From NCBI RefSeq assembly GCF_003331055.1, contig NZ_PUQD01000003.1, forward strand, positions 62,001 to 126,000: DNA of 64,000 nt. The letters are read 5' to 3'. Source of the stretch: Pseudomonas sp. AFG_SD02_1510_Pfu_092 (GTDB taxonomy: Bacteria; Pseudomonadota; Gammaproteobacteria; Pseudomonadales; Pseudomonadaceae). A program made the position numbers and the translations under genes. Shown here piece after piece: positions 19,486 through 28,852 of the stretch (positions are counted from its first letter, which is position 1; every line of letters begins with the position of its first letter). Below the pieces are notes generated by a model, which made no database searches, was not told where the DNA came from, and worked only from the letters and a program-made list of their open reading frames with translations.

Positions 19486-19515
19486 CCCGGTCGCTGGTTT
19501 GGCAACGACGGGGCC

Positions 19516-19544
19516 AGACTAGGCCGCTGAGAAAAGCACCGCAA
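19516..19544 (-). promoter_or_regulatory. Candidate promoter of the C4-like RNA
   Basis: On the minus strand TTGCGG, a 17-base spacer and TAGTCT predict a start near 19509, upstream of the first target copy. The remaining stretch up to 19650 shows nothing else recognisable. Confidence 0.45.
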
Positions 19545-19649
19545 TGGCGCAAAGGCGCTAGGAAGCTATTTCAGAAATGGCCTACGCGCAACGGGAAAAA
19601 TCTGATTATTACCGGCGCGATTGAAGGGATGTCGCCGTAAACCTGTGGC

Positions 19650-19682
19650 GGCCTCTTCGCGGGCGCGCCCGCTCCCACAGGT
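19650..19682. repeat. Single REP element
   Basis: GGCCTCTTCGCGGGCGCGCC followed by CGCTCCCACAGG; a short ACCTGTGGCGG remnant lies just upstream. Confidence 0.8.
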
Positions 19683-19815
19683 ACTTTACCGGCTTGCCGC
19701 CGGCGACCTGGAGAATATCCATGGGCTGTTCCTCGAATGCATAGCCGCATGATACCGCCAAAGGTCGTAGAGCCGTGGCTTGCCAGCAAGGAGGCAATCT
19801 GCTGTATGCTTGGCC

Positions 19816-19954
19816 GGTCTTCAGGGCGGGGTGAAAGTCCCCACCGGCGGTAAATCGAAAGATGAGCCCGCGAGCGCCCCGGCCATGCCGGGGGTCAGCA
19901 GATCTGGTGCAACTCCAGAGCCGACGGTCATAGTCCGGATGAAAGAAGGCGTCA
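19816..19954 (+). promoter_or_regulatory. FMN riboswitch (RFN element)
   Basis: The conserved RFN strings are all present: TCTTCAGGGCGGGGTGAAAG at the start, CCCCACCGGCGGTAAAT, GTCAGCAGATCTGGTG, and CCGACGGTCATAGTCCGGAT with GAAAGAAG at the end. It precedes ribB and represses it when FMN is plentiful. Confidence 0.96.
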
Positions 19955-19955
19955 G

Positions 19956-19994
19956 GCAGGGGCCATCGGGCGCCCCTGCGCGCGCATTTTGTTC
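19956..19994 (+). terminator. Expression-platform hairpin of the FMN riboswitch
   Basis: GCAGGGGC (19956-19963) pairs with GCCCCTGC (19972-19979), followed by GCGCGCATTTTG. It could act as the switch terminator or mask the ribosome site of ribB, which lies about 45 bases further on. Confidence 0.55.
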
Positions 19995-20033
19995 GCCCCG
20001 AGACGTTCATCGATTTTTCACGAGGAGCGTTTC

Positions 20034-20684
20034 ATGTCCACCAAGCACCACCCGCAATTCCCCAATGTCAGCGCCGCCATCGCCGCCTTCCAGGCCGGGC
20101 GCCCTGTGCTGCTGCTCGATGACGACGACCGCGAGGACGAAGCGGACATCATCGCCGCCGCCGAGAACATCTCGCTGCAGACCATGGCCATGATGATTCG
20201 CGATTGCAGCGGCATCGTCTGCCTGTGCCTGGACGAGGCCACCGTCGACGACCTGCAGCTGGCACCGATGGTGCAGAACAACCAGGCCCGCCATGGCACC
20301 GGTTTCACCGTCACCATCGAGGCGGCGGAAGGCATTACCACCGGAGTGTCGGCCCAGGACCGCATCACCACCATTGGCGCGGCACTGCGCTCCACTGCGG
20401 ACCAGCGCCATATCGTCAGCCCGGGGCATGTGTTCCCGCTGCGCGCCCGCAATGGCGGGGTACTGACCCGCCGTGGGCACACCGAAGGTTCGGTGGACCT
20501 GGCGCGCCTGGCCGGCCTGCGCCCGGCGGCAGTGCTGTGCGAGCTGATGAACCCCGATGGCAGCATGGCCCGTGGCGAGCAGGTGGCGGTGTATGCGCGG
20601 CAATACAATTTGCCGGTGCTGACCATCGAAGAGCTGGCGCGGTATCGGGTGGCGATGGTCGAGCGGGAAGCCGAGATTGCCTGA
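20034..20684 (+). CDS. ribB: 3,4-dihydroxy-2-butanone 4-phosphate synthase
   Basis: Stand-alone RibB of 216 residues, converting ribulose 5-phosphate to the four-carbon riboflavin precursor. It shows the acidic magnesium loop LLLDDDDREDEADI, GFTVTIEAAEGITTGVSAQDR, and RRGHTEGSVDLARLAGL. The ATG at 20034 follows a GAGGAG site; an in-frame ATG at 19989 lies in the riboswitch expression platform and is rejected. It is a second copy of this activity besides the N-terminal domain of ribBX, and is the only rib gene here under the FMN riboswitch. Confidence 0.95.
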   Translation: MSTKHHPQFPNVSAAIAAFQAGRPVLLLDDDDREDEADIIAAAENISLQTMAMMIRDCSGIVCLCLDEATVDDLQLAPMVQNNQARHGTGFTVTIEAAEGITTGVSAQDRITTIGAALRSTADQRHIVSPGHVFPLRARNGGVLTRRGHTEGSVDLARLAGLRPAAVLCELMNPDGSMARGEQVAVYARQYNLPVLTIEELARYRVAMVEREAEIA

Positions 20685-20695
20685 TCCATCGTATG

Positions 20696-20803
20696 GGGCC
20701 GCTTTGCGGCCCATTCGCGGGTAAACCCGCTCCCACAGGTACTGCGCCGGTTCTGAACCTGACGCGGCACCTGTGGGAGCGGGTTTACCCGCGAAGTGGC
20801 CGG
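20696..20803. repeat. REP pair (inverted)
   Basis: Arms at about 20696-20740 and 20769-20803 fill the gap between ribB and xseB; the left copy carries the extended GGGGCCGCTTTGCGGCCC hairpin. Confidence 0.88.
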
Positions 20804-20891
20804 CAAATGCAACTCAGGCTGCCGGAAGTTTGCTCCCCCCGCCCCGCTCTGCTAGTGTCGCGCCGTTCTGAATGCCACCGAGACAGTCGCC

Positions 20892-21134
20892 ATGGCCCGC
20901 AAAAAAGCCTCCCTCGATTTCGAGCAATCCCTCGCAGACCTGCAAGTACTGGTCGAGCGCCTGGAGAACGGCGAGTTGTCGCTGGAAGAGTCGCTGGCCG
21001 CCTTCGAGCAAGGCATCGCCCTGACCCGTGATTGCCAGGGCGCGCTGGCCCAGGCCGAACAGAAGGTGCAGATTCTGCTGGAGCGCGATGGCGAACTGGC
21101 AGCACAGCCCTTCGACGCGGAGCCGGAAGCATGA
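20892..21134 (+). CDS. xseB: Exodeoxyribonuclease VII small subunit
   Basis: The 80-residue protein has the XseB pattern [34 protein letters not shown], two helices that bind the large subunit XseA. The reaction is processive degradation of single-stranded DNA to oligonucleotides. Its stop overlaps the ispA ATG by 4 bases, the conserved xseB-ispA-dxs order of gammaproteobacteria. Confidence 0.95.
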   Translation: MARKKASLDFEQSLADLQVLVERLENGELSLEESLAAFEQGIALTRDCQGALAQAEQKVQILLERDGELAAQPFDAEPEA

Positions 21135-22018
21135 TCGGCACCTACCAGGCCAGCTGCCAGGCTCGGGTCGACGCCGCGCTCGAGCCGTTGTTCGTACCCC
21201 CGACCAAGGAACTCGAACGGCTGTACGCAGCCATGCGCTACAGCGTGATGAACGGTGGCAAACGCGTACGCCCGTTGCTGGTCTATGCCGCCTGCGAAGC
21301 CTTGGGCGCCCCGGCCGAACAGGCCAACGGCGCGGCCTGCGCGGTGGAGCTGATTCATGCCTACTCACTGGTGCATGACGACCTGCCGGCCATGGACGAC
21401 GACGACCTGCGCCGGGGCCAGCCGACCACCCACAAAGCGTTCGACGAAGCCTGCGCGATTCTCGCCGGCGATGGCTTGCAGAGCCTGGCCTTCAGCGCCC
21501 TGCTCGACCCACGCCTGAGCCCGCAGGCCGACAGCATCCGCCTGGCCATGGTCCAGGCCCTGGCCAAGGCCGCCGGCCCGGCAGGCATGGTCGGTGGCCA
21601 GGCCATCGACCTTGGCTCGGTGGGCCTGAAGCTGGACCAGCAGGCGCTGGAATTCATGCACCGGCACAAGACCGGGGCGTTGATCGAAGCCAGCGTGCGC
21701 CTTGGTGCCCTGGCCAGCGCCCGGGCCGAACAGCCACAGCTGGATGCCCTGCAGACCTATGCACAGGCCATCGGCCTGGCGTTTCAGGTGCAGGACGATA
21801 TTCTCGATGTGGAAAGCGACACTGCCACCCTGGGCAAACGCCAGGGCGCCGATATCGCCCGTGACAAACCGACCTACCCGGCGCTGCTGGGGCTGGAAGC
21901 GGCCAAGGCCTATGCGGTCGAACTGCGCGACCAGGCGCTGGTCGCACTGCAAGGGTTCGGCGAAAACGCCGAACCGCTGCGGGCGCTGGCACGCTACATC
22001 GTCGAACGCCGCAACTGA
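21131..22018 (+). CDS. ispA: Farnesyl diphosphate synthase
   Basis: IspA of 295 residues condenses IPP with DMAPP and GPP to make farnesyl diphosphate. Both aspartate-rich motifs are intact: [16 protein letters not shown] and [29 protein letters not shown] precedes the first. The ATG overlapping the xseB stop is chosen; the open frame extends upstream inside xseB without support. Confidence 0.96.
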   Translation: MIGTYQASCQARVDAALEPLFVPPTKELERLYAAMRYSVMNGGKRVRPLLVYAACEALGAPAEQANGAACAVELIHAYSLVHDDLPAMDDDDLRRGQPTTHKAFDEACAILAGDGLQSLAFSALLDPRLSPQADSIRLAMVQALAKAAGPAGMVGGQAIDLGSVGLKLDQQALEFMHRHKTGALIEASVRLGALASARAEQPQLDALQTYAQAIGLAFQVQDDILDVESDTATLGKRQGADIARDKPTYPALLGLEAAKAYAVELRDQALVALQGFGENAEPLRALARYIVERRN

Positions 22019-22026
22019 TTTGACTG

Positions 22027-22139
22027 GGGCCGCTGTGCGGCCCTTCGCGGGCATGCCCGCTCCCACAGGTTTTCATAGCACTCAAGGCCAGTGAGGTTCC
22101 TGTGGGAGCGGGCTTGCGCGAAGGGCTGTACAGCGGCCT
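22027..22139. repeat. REP pair (inverted)
   Basis: Arms at about 22027-22070 and 22099-22139; the right copy lacks part of the central core (GGGCTTGCGCGAAGGGC). It separates ispA from dxs. Confidence 0.85.
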
Positions 22140-22222
22140 CATGCGACACCCGTCTGAATGGGCAGTATTTCCTACAATGGGGTAAACTGCCGCGTCTTCA
22201 CACACCTATAACGACTCGCCTG

Positions 22223-24118
22223 ATGCCCACGACGTTTCAAGAGATCCCCCGCGAACGCCCGGTCACGCCGTTGCTCGACCGCGCTGACACGCCTGCCGGC
22301 CTGCGCCGGCTGGCCGAAGCCGACCTGGAGACCCTGGCCGACGAATTGCGCCAGGAATTGCTCTACACCGTGGGTCAGACCGGTGGGCATTTTGGTGCCG
22401 GACTGGGCGTCATCGAGCTGACCATCGCCCTGCACTACGTGTTCGACACCCCGGATGACCGGCTGGTGTGGGATGTGGGCCACCAGGCCTACCCGCACAA
22501 GATCCTCACCGGGCGCCGCAACCGTATGCTCAGCCTGCGCCAGAAGGACGGCATCGCCGCGTTCCCGCGGCGCAGCGAAAGCGAGTACGACACCTTTGGC
22601 GTCGGCCATTCCAGCACCTCGATCAGCGCCGCGCTGGGCATGGCCATTGCTGCCCGCCTGCAGAACAGCGCACGCAAGTCGATCGCGGTGATCGGGGACG
22701 GCGCGCTGACCGCCGGCATGGCCTTCGAGGCGTTGAACCACGCCCAGGAAGTCAACGCCGACATGCTGGTGATCCTCAACGACAACGACATGTCGATTTC
22801 GCGCAATGTCGGCGGCCTGTCCAACTACCTGGCCAAGATCCTCTCCAGCCGCACCTATGCGAGCATGCGCGAAGGCAGCAAGAAAGTGCTGTCGCGCCTG
22901 CCAGGTGCCTGGGAAATCGCCCGCCGCACCGAGGAATATGCCAAGGGCATGCTGGTGCCTGGCACGCTGTTCGAAGAACTGGGCTGGAACTACATCGGCC
23001 CGATCGACGGCCACGACCTGCCGACCATGATCGCCACCCTGCGCAACATGCGCGACCTCAAGGGCCCGCAGTTCCTGCATGTGGTGACCAAGAAGGGCAA
23101 GGGCTTCGCCCCGGCCGAGATCGACCCGATCGGCTACCACGCCATCACCAAGCTGGAGCCGGCCGACAAACCTGCCGCGCCGAAAAAAGCCAGCGGCCCG
23201 AAGTATTCTGCGGTGTTCGGCCAGTGGCTATGCGACATGGCCGCTGCCGACAACCGCCTGGTGGGCATCACCCCGGCGATGAAGGAAGGCTCCGACCTGG
23301 TCGAGTTCAGCGAGCGCTACCCGGAACGCTACTTCGATGTAGCGATCGCCGAACAGCATGCGGTAACCCTGGCCGCCGGCATGGCCTGCGAGGGCAGCAA
23401 GCCGGTGGTGGCGATCTACTCGACCTTCTTGCAGCGCGCCTATGACCAGCTGATCCATGATGTGGCGGTGCAGAACCTGGATGTACTGTTCGCCATTGAC
23501 CGCGCCGGCCTGGTCGGCGAAGACGGCCCGACCCACGCGGGCAGCTACGACCTGTCGTACCTGCGCTGCATCCCGGGCATGCTGGTGATGACCCCGAGCG
23601 ACGAGAACGAGCTGCGCAAGATGCTCAGCACCGGCCACCTGTACAACGGCCCGGCAGCGGTGCGCTACCCGCGCGGCACCGGCCCGAATGCACCGATCAG
23701 TGGTGACTTGGCGCCGCTGGAAATCGGCAAGGGCGTGGTCCGCCGTCAGGGCGAGAAGGTGGCCTTGCTGGTGTTCGGCGTGCAACTGGCCGAGGCCATG
23801 CAGGTGGCCGGGCAGATCAACGCGACCGTGGTCGACATGCGCTTCGTCAAACCGCTGGACGAGGCGCTGGTGCTGGAGCTGGCGGCCAGCCACGCGCTGC
23901 TGGTGACCATCGAAGAGAACGCCATCATGGGTGGTGCGGGGGCTGCCGTGGGCGAGTTTCTGGCCAGCCAGGCGATCGTCAAACCCCTGTTGCACCTGGG
24001 CCTGCCGGACATCTATGTCGAGCATGCCAAGCCGGCGCAGATGCTGGCCGAGTGCGGGCTGGATGCAGCGGGCATCGAAGCTGCGGTGACGGCTCGGATG
24101 GCCAGGCTCGGGCTGTAA
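22223..24118 (+). CDS. dxs: 1-deoxy-D-xylulose-5-phosphate synthase
   Basis: Dxs of 631 residues, the first enzyme of the MEP isoprenoid route, joining pyruvate and glyceraldehyde 3-phosphate. It has the thiamine diphosphate motif [31 protein letters not shown], the N-terminal [17 protein letters not shown] with the catalytic His, and the transketolase-type segments [15 protein letters not shown] and [20 protein letters not shown]. The ATG at 22223 matches the family N-terminus; upstream frame sequence is REP-derived. Confidence 0.97.
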   Translation: MPTTFQEIPRERPVTPLLDRADTPAGLRRLAEADLETLADELRQELLYTVGQTGGHFGAGLGVIELTIALHYVFDTPDDRLVWDVGHQAYPHKILTGRRNRMLSLRQKDGIAAFPRRSESEYDTFGVGHSSTSISAALGMAIAARLQNSARKSIAVIGDGALTAGMAFEALNHAQEVNADMLVILNDNDMSISRNVGGLSNYLAKILSSRTYASMREGSKKVLSRLPGAWEIARRTEEYAKGMLVPGTLFEELGWNYIGPIDGHDLPTMIATLRNMRDLKGPQFLHVVTKKGKGFAPAEIDPIGYHAITKLEPADKPAAPKKASGPKYSAVFGQWLCDMAAADNRLVGITPAMKEGSDLVEFSERYPERYFDVAIAEQHAVTLAAGMACEGSKPVVAIYSTFLQRAYDQLIHDVAVQNLDVLFAIDRAGLVGEDGPTHAGSYDLSYLRCIPGMLVMTPSDENELRKMLSTGHLYNGPAAVRYPRGTGPNAPISGDLAPLEIGKGVVRRQGEKVALLVFGVQLAEAMQVAGQINATVVDMRFVKPLDEALVLELAASHALLVTIEENAIMGGAGAAVGEFLASQAIVKPLLHLGLPDIYVEHAKPAQMLAECGLDAAGIEAAVTARMARLGL

Positions 24119-24123
24119 TCGCC

Positions 24124-24322
24124 GGGGCCGCTTTGCGGCCCATCGCCGGCAAGCCAGCTCCCACAGGGATCGCGCCAGCCTTTAGAAATTGAGTAAGACA
24201 GTTGCTCCCACAGGGATCGCGCCGGCCTTTAGAAATTGAGTAAGGCAGTTGCTCCCACCTCGACCGCGCCGCTCTCAAGCCATGTGCGGCCCCTGTGGGA
24301 GCCTGGCTTGCCAGCGATCGAG
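24124..24322. repeat. REP pair interrupted by a tandem duplication
   Basis: A REP arm at about 24124-24169 and an opposite arm at about 24290-24322 enclose a 47-base direct repeat (see separate entry). No gene is visible in this 253-base gap after dxs. Confidence 0.8.
24157..24259. repeat. 47-bp tandem duplication inside a REP cluster
   Basis: Unit 1 (24157-24203) and unit 2 (24204-24250) differ at only two positions, and a third partial copy of nine bases (GCTCCCACC) begins at 24251. The unit starts within the REP arm GCTCCCACAGG and continues through TTTAGAAATTGAGTAAG. Confidence 0.95.
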
Positions 24323-24371
24323 GGCGCAGCCCTCGCCGAAGCTCAGCTGATCGGCGCCATCAAGCAGACAA

Positions 24372-24791
24372 TCAGCCGAGCTGGCGCGGAATACGATAGA
24401 GGTACAGCATCACCACGCTGGACAATGCCAGCAGCACCTGTGGCACCGCCTCGAGGCCGACCAGTACCGACAGCGCGGCGACCCAGGCGGGGAAACAGGC
24501 ATACAGCATGGCCAGGCGCCGTACCCGCGCCAGTTCGATCCAGGCGGCGGGCTCTTCAGCCGTGCCAAGCACTTTCGAAGTGGCAATCAACGTGCGCTTG
24601 TAGGCACCGAAACGCGGCAGGCTGAGGAACATGGTCGCCGCACCGGCAATGAACAGCGGCATGGCCAGCACCGAAGCCAGCGCCTCACCACCACCGAAGG
24701 CCCAGGCCATCACTGGCAGCGGCACCAGGCCGACCGCCAGGTACTGCCACCAGGCCAGCGCCAGGCGCCGTTTGACCTCGGTGCGGGTCAC
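24372..24791 (-). CDS. Small integral membrane protein
   Basis: The 139-residue protein has four likely membrane helices in two pairs (residues 12-32 and 36-57; 93-115 and 118-134) around a basic cytoplasmic loop ([34 protein letters not shown]). I do not recognise a family. Its ATG overlaps the ribA stop by 4 bases, so it is translated with ribA. Confidence 0.7.
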   Translation of the reverse strand: MTRTEVKRRLALAWWQYLAVGLVPLPVMAWAFGGGEALASVLAMPLFIAGAATMFLSLPRFGAYKRTLIATSKVLGTAEEPAAWIELARVRRLAMLYACFPAWVAALSVLVGLEAVPQVLLALSSVVMLYLYRIPRQLG

Positions 24792-25405
24792 GCCTGAGGC
24801 ACCTCGCCCTGGTGCTCGTTACCCAGCATATGCCCCAGCTTGCCGGCCTTGGTCGCCAGGTAGTAGCGGTTGTGCGGGTTGTGCCCGGTGTGCAGCGGGA
24901 CGCGCTCGGCAACGACGATGTTCATGTCGGTCAGCGCTTTGACCTTGCGCGGGTTGTTGGTCATCAGGCGCAGCGACTTCACGCCCAGATGCTCCAGCAT
25001 CGGCAGGCACATGGCATAGTCGCGCTGGTCGGCAGCGAAGCCCAGGCGCTCGTTGGCCTCGACGGTATCGGCGCCGCCATCTTGCAGTTCATAGGCGCGA
25101 ATCTTGTTCAGCAGGCCGATGCCACGGCCTTCCTGGCGCAGGTACAGCAGCACGCCACGGCCTTCGCGGGCGATCGCCTGCAGTGCAGCTTCCAGCTGCG
25201 AGCCGCAGTCGCAGCGCTGGCTGAACAGGGCATCGCCGGTCAGGCACTCGGAGTGCAGGCGCCCCAACACCGGCTGGCCGTCCGCGATGTCACCCAGGCT
25301 GAGCACCACGTGCTCACGGCCGGTAGCTTCATCGAGGAAGCCGTGCATGGTGAAGGTCGCGAAGGGAGTCGGGAGTTTAGAGGCGGCAACAAAGACGACG
25401 GGCAC
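24788..25405 (-). CDS. ribA: GTP cyclohydrolase II
   Basis: RibA of 205 residues opens the GTP ring in the first committed step of riboflavin synthesis. The three zinc cysteines are present in [22 protein letters not shown], and the [11 protein letters not shown] catalytic loop is intact. I chose the GTG at 25405 because AGGAG lies 8 bases before it and the homologous protein begins [11 protein letters not shown]; an ATG at 25432 adds nine residues and has only a weak site. This is the functional cyclohydrolase, in contrast to the degenerate domain of ribBX. Confidence 0.93.
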   Translation of the reverse strand: MPVVFVAASKLPTPFATFTMHGFLDEATGREHVVLSLGDIADGQPVLGRLHSECLTGDALFSQRCDCGSQLEAALQAIAREGRGVLLYLRQEGRGIGLLNKIRAYELQDGGADTVEANERLGFAADQRDYAMCLPMLEHLGVKSLRLMTNNPRKVKALTDMNIVVAERVPLHTGHNPHNRYYLATKAGKLGHMLGNEHQGEVPQA

Positions 25406-25445
25406 GTTGTGCTCCTGGAATAAGTAGGACATTTCTCGTTGGCCG

Positions 25446-25454
25446 ATTGTATCA
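25446..25454 (-). promoter_or_regulatory. Extended -10 promoter of ribA
   Basis: On the minus strand TGA-TACAAT is an extended -10 box about 41 bases before the GTG start. No matching -35 is obvious. Confidence 0.4.
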
Positions 25455-25540
25455 GCAGGTTGGGCAATGTGGGCTGGCTGAATACCGTGGTCTAAGATCG
25501 AAAAGTTCGATGCTTAGGTTGAGCAGGCCCCGCCCCGGGG

Positions 25541-26284
25541 TCAATGCGGCTTGCTGTCCGCCCGGAACGGATACGGCTGCTGCCACTGCTTGAATATCGC
25601 CTTCAGCTCGCCGCTGCGCACCAGCTCGGCCATGCGCTTGTCGAACAGGTCGCGCAGGGCTTTGCCCTGGTCGTTGCGGGCGAAGGCCAGGTACAGCGGC
25701 AGGTCGACCACATGGGTGCGACGGAAGCGTTCGGGCTGGGAGGTCTGGCCAAGCACGTAATCGACCTCGGTCTGCGCATCGATGTAGAAGTCCACACGGT
25801 CATGCTCGAGCATGGGCAGAATGCCTTCGCGGCGCTGCACTTCGCGGGCATCATGCACATTCGCCAGGTAACTGCCAAAAGCGTAGCCACGCACCCAGAC
25901 CAGGCGGTACTGGCCGACGGTGTCCGCGGTAGGTATGGGCTTGCTGGCCAGGCCCAGGGCGTAGATGTGATCCACATCGAAGTGCCAGCGCGGGTACAGG
26001 TTGTCTGGGGTCTCTTCCTTGTACGAACCCACCCAGGCATCGGCCTCGCCACGCTTGACCAGGCCGAGCGCACGGCTGTAAGGGGCGCTCTGGATCACCA
26101 CCTTGACCCCGGCCGGCTCGAATACCTTGCGCAGCACATCCCAGGCCACTCCGCTGCCATCGGCGTTGGTGTAGTCGAGCCATTCTTCGCTGACCAGGTG
26201 AATCTGCTTCGGCACGCCGTCGGCAGCCGACAGCCAAGGGGCAAGGCTCAGCAGCATCGCCAGCAGCGCTGCCCTCAGGGTCAT
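25541..26284 (-). CDS. Periplasmic solute-binding protein (SBP_bac_3-like)
   Basis: The 247-residue protein has a signal peptide (MTLRAALLAMLLSLAPWLSAAD) and a solute-binding fold of the polar amino-acid type: WLDYTNADGSGVAWDVLRKVFEPAGVKVVIQSAPYSRALGLVKRGEADAWVGSYKEE, then LAFARNDQGKALRDLFDKRMAELVRSGELKAIFKQW. An AGGAAG site precedes the ATG at 26284. No permease or ATPase gene is adjacent, so it may be an orphan sensor or binding protein. It follows pgpA by 16 bases. Confidence 0.8.
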   Translation of the reverse strand: MTLRAALLAMLLSLAPWLSAADGVPKQIHLVSEEWLDYTNADGSGVAWDVLRKVFEPAGVKVVIQSAPYSRALGLVKRGEADAWVGSYKEETPDNLYPRWHFDVDHIYALGLASKPIPTADTVGQYRLVWVRGYAFGSYLANVHDAREVQRREGILPMLEHDRVDFYIDAQTEVDYVLGQTSQPERFRRTHVVDLPLYLAFARNDQGKALRDLFDKRMAELVRSGELKAIFKQWQQPYPFRADSKPH

Positions 26285-26300
26285 GCGCGCGCTTCCTGTA

Positions 26301-26804
26301 TCAGGCAACCGCCCACACCAGCACCTGCATGCCCAGCCAGGCGAATACACCGGCAAGGATATCGTCGAGCATGATCCCGACACCGCCGTGCACATGGCGA
26401 TCGACCCAGCGGATCGGCCATGGCTTGAGGATGTCGAAGAAGCGGAACATCAGGAACCCCGCCAGCAGCCATTGCCAACCTTCCGGCACCAGCCAGAGGG
26501 TGATCCACATGCCGACGATTTCGTCCCAGACAATGCCTTCGTGGTCGTGCACTCGCAAATCGTTGGCCACCTTGCCGCACAGCCAGAAGCCGAACAGCAT
26601 GCTCACGCCCAGCAGCAGCCAGTAGCCCCAGTCGGGCAACATCTGCCACAGCGGAATGAACGGTATGGCCACCAGCGAGCCCCAGGTGCCCGGCGCCTTG
26701 GGCAAGGTGCCGGAGCCGAAGCCGAAGGCAATGAAGTGCCACGGGTTGCGCCAGACCGAAGGCGGAACGAACTCCGCAGGCACCTGGTTGGGGTGATCGG
26801 TCAC
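26301..26804 (-). CDS. pgpA: Phosphatidylglycerophosphatase A
   Basis: PgpA of 167 residues removes phosphate from phosphatidylglycerol phosphate. The family pattern GFGSGTLPKAPGTWGSLVAIP near the N-terminus and the acidic VHDHEGIVWDEIVGMW motif are intact, with three to four membrane helices. The ATG overlaps the thiL stop by 4 bases (thiL-pgpA is a conserved pair). Confidence 0.95.
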   Translation of the reverse strand: MTDHPNQVPAEFVPPSVWRNPWHFIAFGFGSGTLPKAPGTWGSLVAIPFIPLWQMLPDWGYWLLLGVSMLFGFWLCGKVANDLRVHDHEGIVWDEIVGMWITLWLVPEGWQWLLAGFLMFRFFDILKPWPIRWVDRHVHGGVGIMLDDILAGVFAWLGMQVLVWAVA

Positions 26805-27769
26805 GGTGTCTCCCTAAAGTGTTGATAGCCCCGCTGCTCGGGGGTGATGTCGCGGCCTTGTGCGTCACGCAGGGTCACACCCTGCCCTTCGAGCACCCGA
26901 CCAATGGTGTGCACCTCGATGAAACCGAGGTTCGCCAGAGGCGCCAGCGCTTCGGGCGGCAAGGTGAAAGCCAGTACGTAATCGTCGCCACCGCTGAGCG
27001 CTGCCTGCACTGCCGCTTCGCGGCCGAGGAACGCCTCTACAGCAGGAGACACTGGGACCTGGGCCAGGTTCACCTCAAGCGCCACACCGGACGCCTTGGC
27101 GATATGCCCGCAATCAGCCAGCAAGCCGTCGGAGATGTCCAGCGCCGCCGTTGCCCGGCCACGCAGCCACTCGCCCAGGGTAAGCTGCGGCATCGGCGAC
27201 CAGTAATGGGCCAGCAGCGGCTCGGCCTGCGCAGCAGGCGCCTCGCGCTCACCCAGCACCAGCGGCAAGGCACCGGCGGCCTTGCCCAGCGTGCCGCCAA
27301 CACACAGCAGGTCGCCTGGCCGGGCGCCGCTGCGGCGCAACGCCTGGCCAGCCGGCACGCGGCCGAACACGGTGACGGTGATGCTCAGCGGACCACGGGT
27401 GGTGTCGCCGCCAATCAGGCTCATACGGCAGCGGTGGGCCATGCGGCTGAGGCCGTTGGCGTAGGCCGCCAGCCAGTCCGGGCCAACGTCGGGCAGGGTC
27501 AGGGCGAGGGTAAAGCCGATGGCAGTCGCGCCCATGGCTGCCAGGTCACTGGCCGCCACGGCCAAGGAACGCTGGCCCAGCAGTAGCGGGTCGCAAACAG
27601 CAGGAAAATGCACCCCGGCGACCAGCGTGTCGGTCGACACTGCCAGGTGTTCACCGGGGGGTAGCGCCAGCAGGGCGCAGTCGTCGCCGATACCCAGGGC
27701 CACGCCTTCGCCGCCCTGCGCACAGGGCGCGGCGGCGAAGTAATGGTTGATCAGCTCGAACTCACCCAT
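26801..27769 (-). CDS. thiL: Thiamine-monophosphate kinase
   Basis: ThiL of 322 residues phosphorylates thiamine monophosphate to thiamine diphosphate. The start MGEFELINHYF, the metal site GIGDDCALLALPPGEHLAVSTDTLVAGVHF, and LIGGDTTRGPLSITVTVFG and SGGDDYVLAF are all family features. It lies in the nusB-thiL-pgpA order typical of gammaproteobacteria. Confidence 0.96.
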   Translation of the reverse strand: MGEFELINHYFAAAPCAQGGEGVALGIGDDCALLALPPGEHLAVSTDTLVAGVHFPAVCDPLLLGQRSLAVAASDLAAMGATAIGFTLALTLPDVGPDWLAAYANGLSRMAHRCRMSLIGGDTTRGPLSITVTVFGRVPAGQALRRSGARPGDLLCVGGTLGKAAGALPLVLGEREAPAAQAEPLLAHYWSPMPQLTLGEWLRGRATAALDISDGLLADCGHIAKASGVALEVNLAQVPVSPAVEAFLGREAAVQAALSGGDDYVLAFTLPPEALAPLANLGFIEVHTIGRVLEGQGVTLRDAQGRDITPEQRGYQHFRETP

Positions 27770-27787
27770 GGTCAGGCAGCGCCAGAA

Positions 27788-28288
27788 TCAGCGCTTGTTC
27801 GCCTTGACTTCTGCTTCGCGCAGGCTGGGCGCCAGCTTGTCCAGCACGCCGTTGACGAACTTGTGGCCGTCGGTGGCACCAAAGACCTTGGCCAGCTCGA
27901 CACCTTCGTTGATCACCACGCGGTACGGTACATCGACGCGCTTGATGAACTCCCAGGTGGACAGACGCAGCACGGCCAGTTCGACCGGGTCGAGCTCTTC
28001 CAGTGCCAGGTCCAGGCACGGCTTCAGGGCGCTGTCGATTTCGCTCTTGATCGCCGGGACCCCATGCAGGATCTCGCGGAAATAGGCACCGTCGACATCG
28101 GTGAAATCGTTATCGACCCGGAACTGCGCTTCGATCTCGTTCAGCGAATGCTGCGCCATGTGCCACTGGTACAGCGCCTGGGTCGCGAGCTTGCGGGCTT
28201 CGCGGCGCTTGGCGCTCTTCGAGGGCTTGCCGGCATCCGCAGGTTTTGGATCGCGCGGGTTGAAACGATCGCTTTCGTCGCTAATCAC
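27788..28288 (-). CDS. nusB: Transcription antitermination factor NusB
   Basis: NusB of 166 residues binds boxA RNA with NusE (S10) in rRNA antitermination. The helical core with [16 protein letters not shown], and the C-terminal [34 protein letters not shown] are characteristic. The N-terminus has about 20 extra polar residues. It overlaps ribH by 4 bases. Confidence 0.96.
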   Translation of the reverse strand: MISDESDRFNPRDPKPADAGKPSKSAKRREARKLATQALYQWHMAQHSLNEIEAQFRVDNDFTDVDGAYFREILHGVPAIKSEIDSALKPCLDLALEELDPVELAVLRLSTWEFIKRVDVPYRVVINEGVELAKVFGATDGHKFVNGVLDKLAPSLREAEVKANKR

Positions 28289-28761
28289 TTGGCCTCCAAC
28301 TGCGCCAGCAGGCTGACCATTTCCAGAGCGGACAGGGCAGCTTCAGCACCTTTGTTGCCGGCCTTGGTGCCGGAGCGCTCGATGGCCTGTTCGATGGAGT
28401 CGACGGTCAGCACGCCGAACGCCACCGGAACACCGAATTCCATGGACACCTGGGCCAGGCCCTTGGTGCATTCGCCCGCCACGTATTCGAAGTGCGGGGT
28501 GCCACCACGGATCACGGCGCCCAGGGCGATGATCGCGTCGTAGGCGCCTTGCTGGGCGACCTTCTGTGCCACCAGCGGGATTTCGAACGCGCCCGGGGCA
28601 CGGATGATGGTGATGTCGCTTTCGCTGACACCGTGGCGTACCAGGGCATCAACGGCACCGCTTACCAGGCTTTCGACGACGAAGCTGTTGAAGCGGCCAA
28701 CCACCAAAGCATAGCGACCTTTGGGGGCGATGAAGGTACCTTCGATGGTCTTCAGGGTCAT
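28285..28761 (-). CDS. ribH: 6,7-dimethyl-8-ribityllumazine synthase
   Basis: RibH of 158 residues condenses the butanone phosphate with the ribitylamino-pyrimidine. The motifs [33 protein letters not shown], and [16 protein letters not shown] with the catalytic His are intact. A strong hairpin sits in the gap before it. Confidence 0.97.
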   Translation of the reverse strand: MTLKTIEGTFIAPKGRYALVVGRFNSFVVESLVSGAVDALVRHGVSESDITIIRAPGAFEIPLVAQKVAQQGAYDAIIALGAVIRGGTPHFEYVAGECTKGLAQVSMEFGVPVAFGVLTVDSIEQAIERSGTKAGNKGAEAALSALEMVSLLAQLEAK

Positions 28762-28784
28762 TCCGATATTCTCATGTTCAAGAG

Positions 28785-28808
28785 CGAGGCCGCATACAAG
28801 CGGCCTCG
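28785..28808 (-). other. Intercistronic hairpin between ribBX and ribH
   Basis: CGAGGCCGC (28785-28793) and GCGGCCTCG (28800-28808) form a perfect 9-bp stem with a six-base loop and no T run. It may protect or attenuate the rib transcript. Confidence 0.6.
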
Positions 28809-28852
28809 ACAGGGGTCTGGACTCGAGCAGAGGGCGTCATTGCCGCCTCAAG

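Noticed and set aside
19989-20033. Upstream ATG extending ribB by 15 codons
   Set aside because: It lies in the riboswitch expression platform, has no ribosome site, and the ATG at 20034 follows GAGGAG and matches the family start.
24124-24322. CRISPR-like array from repeated blocks after dxs
   Set aside because: The repeats are two adjacent copies without spacers, inside a REP cluster; there are no cas genes.
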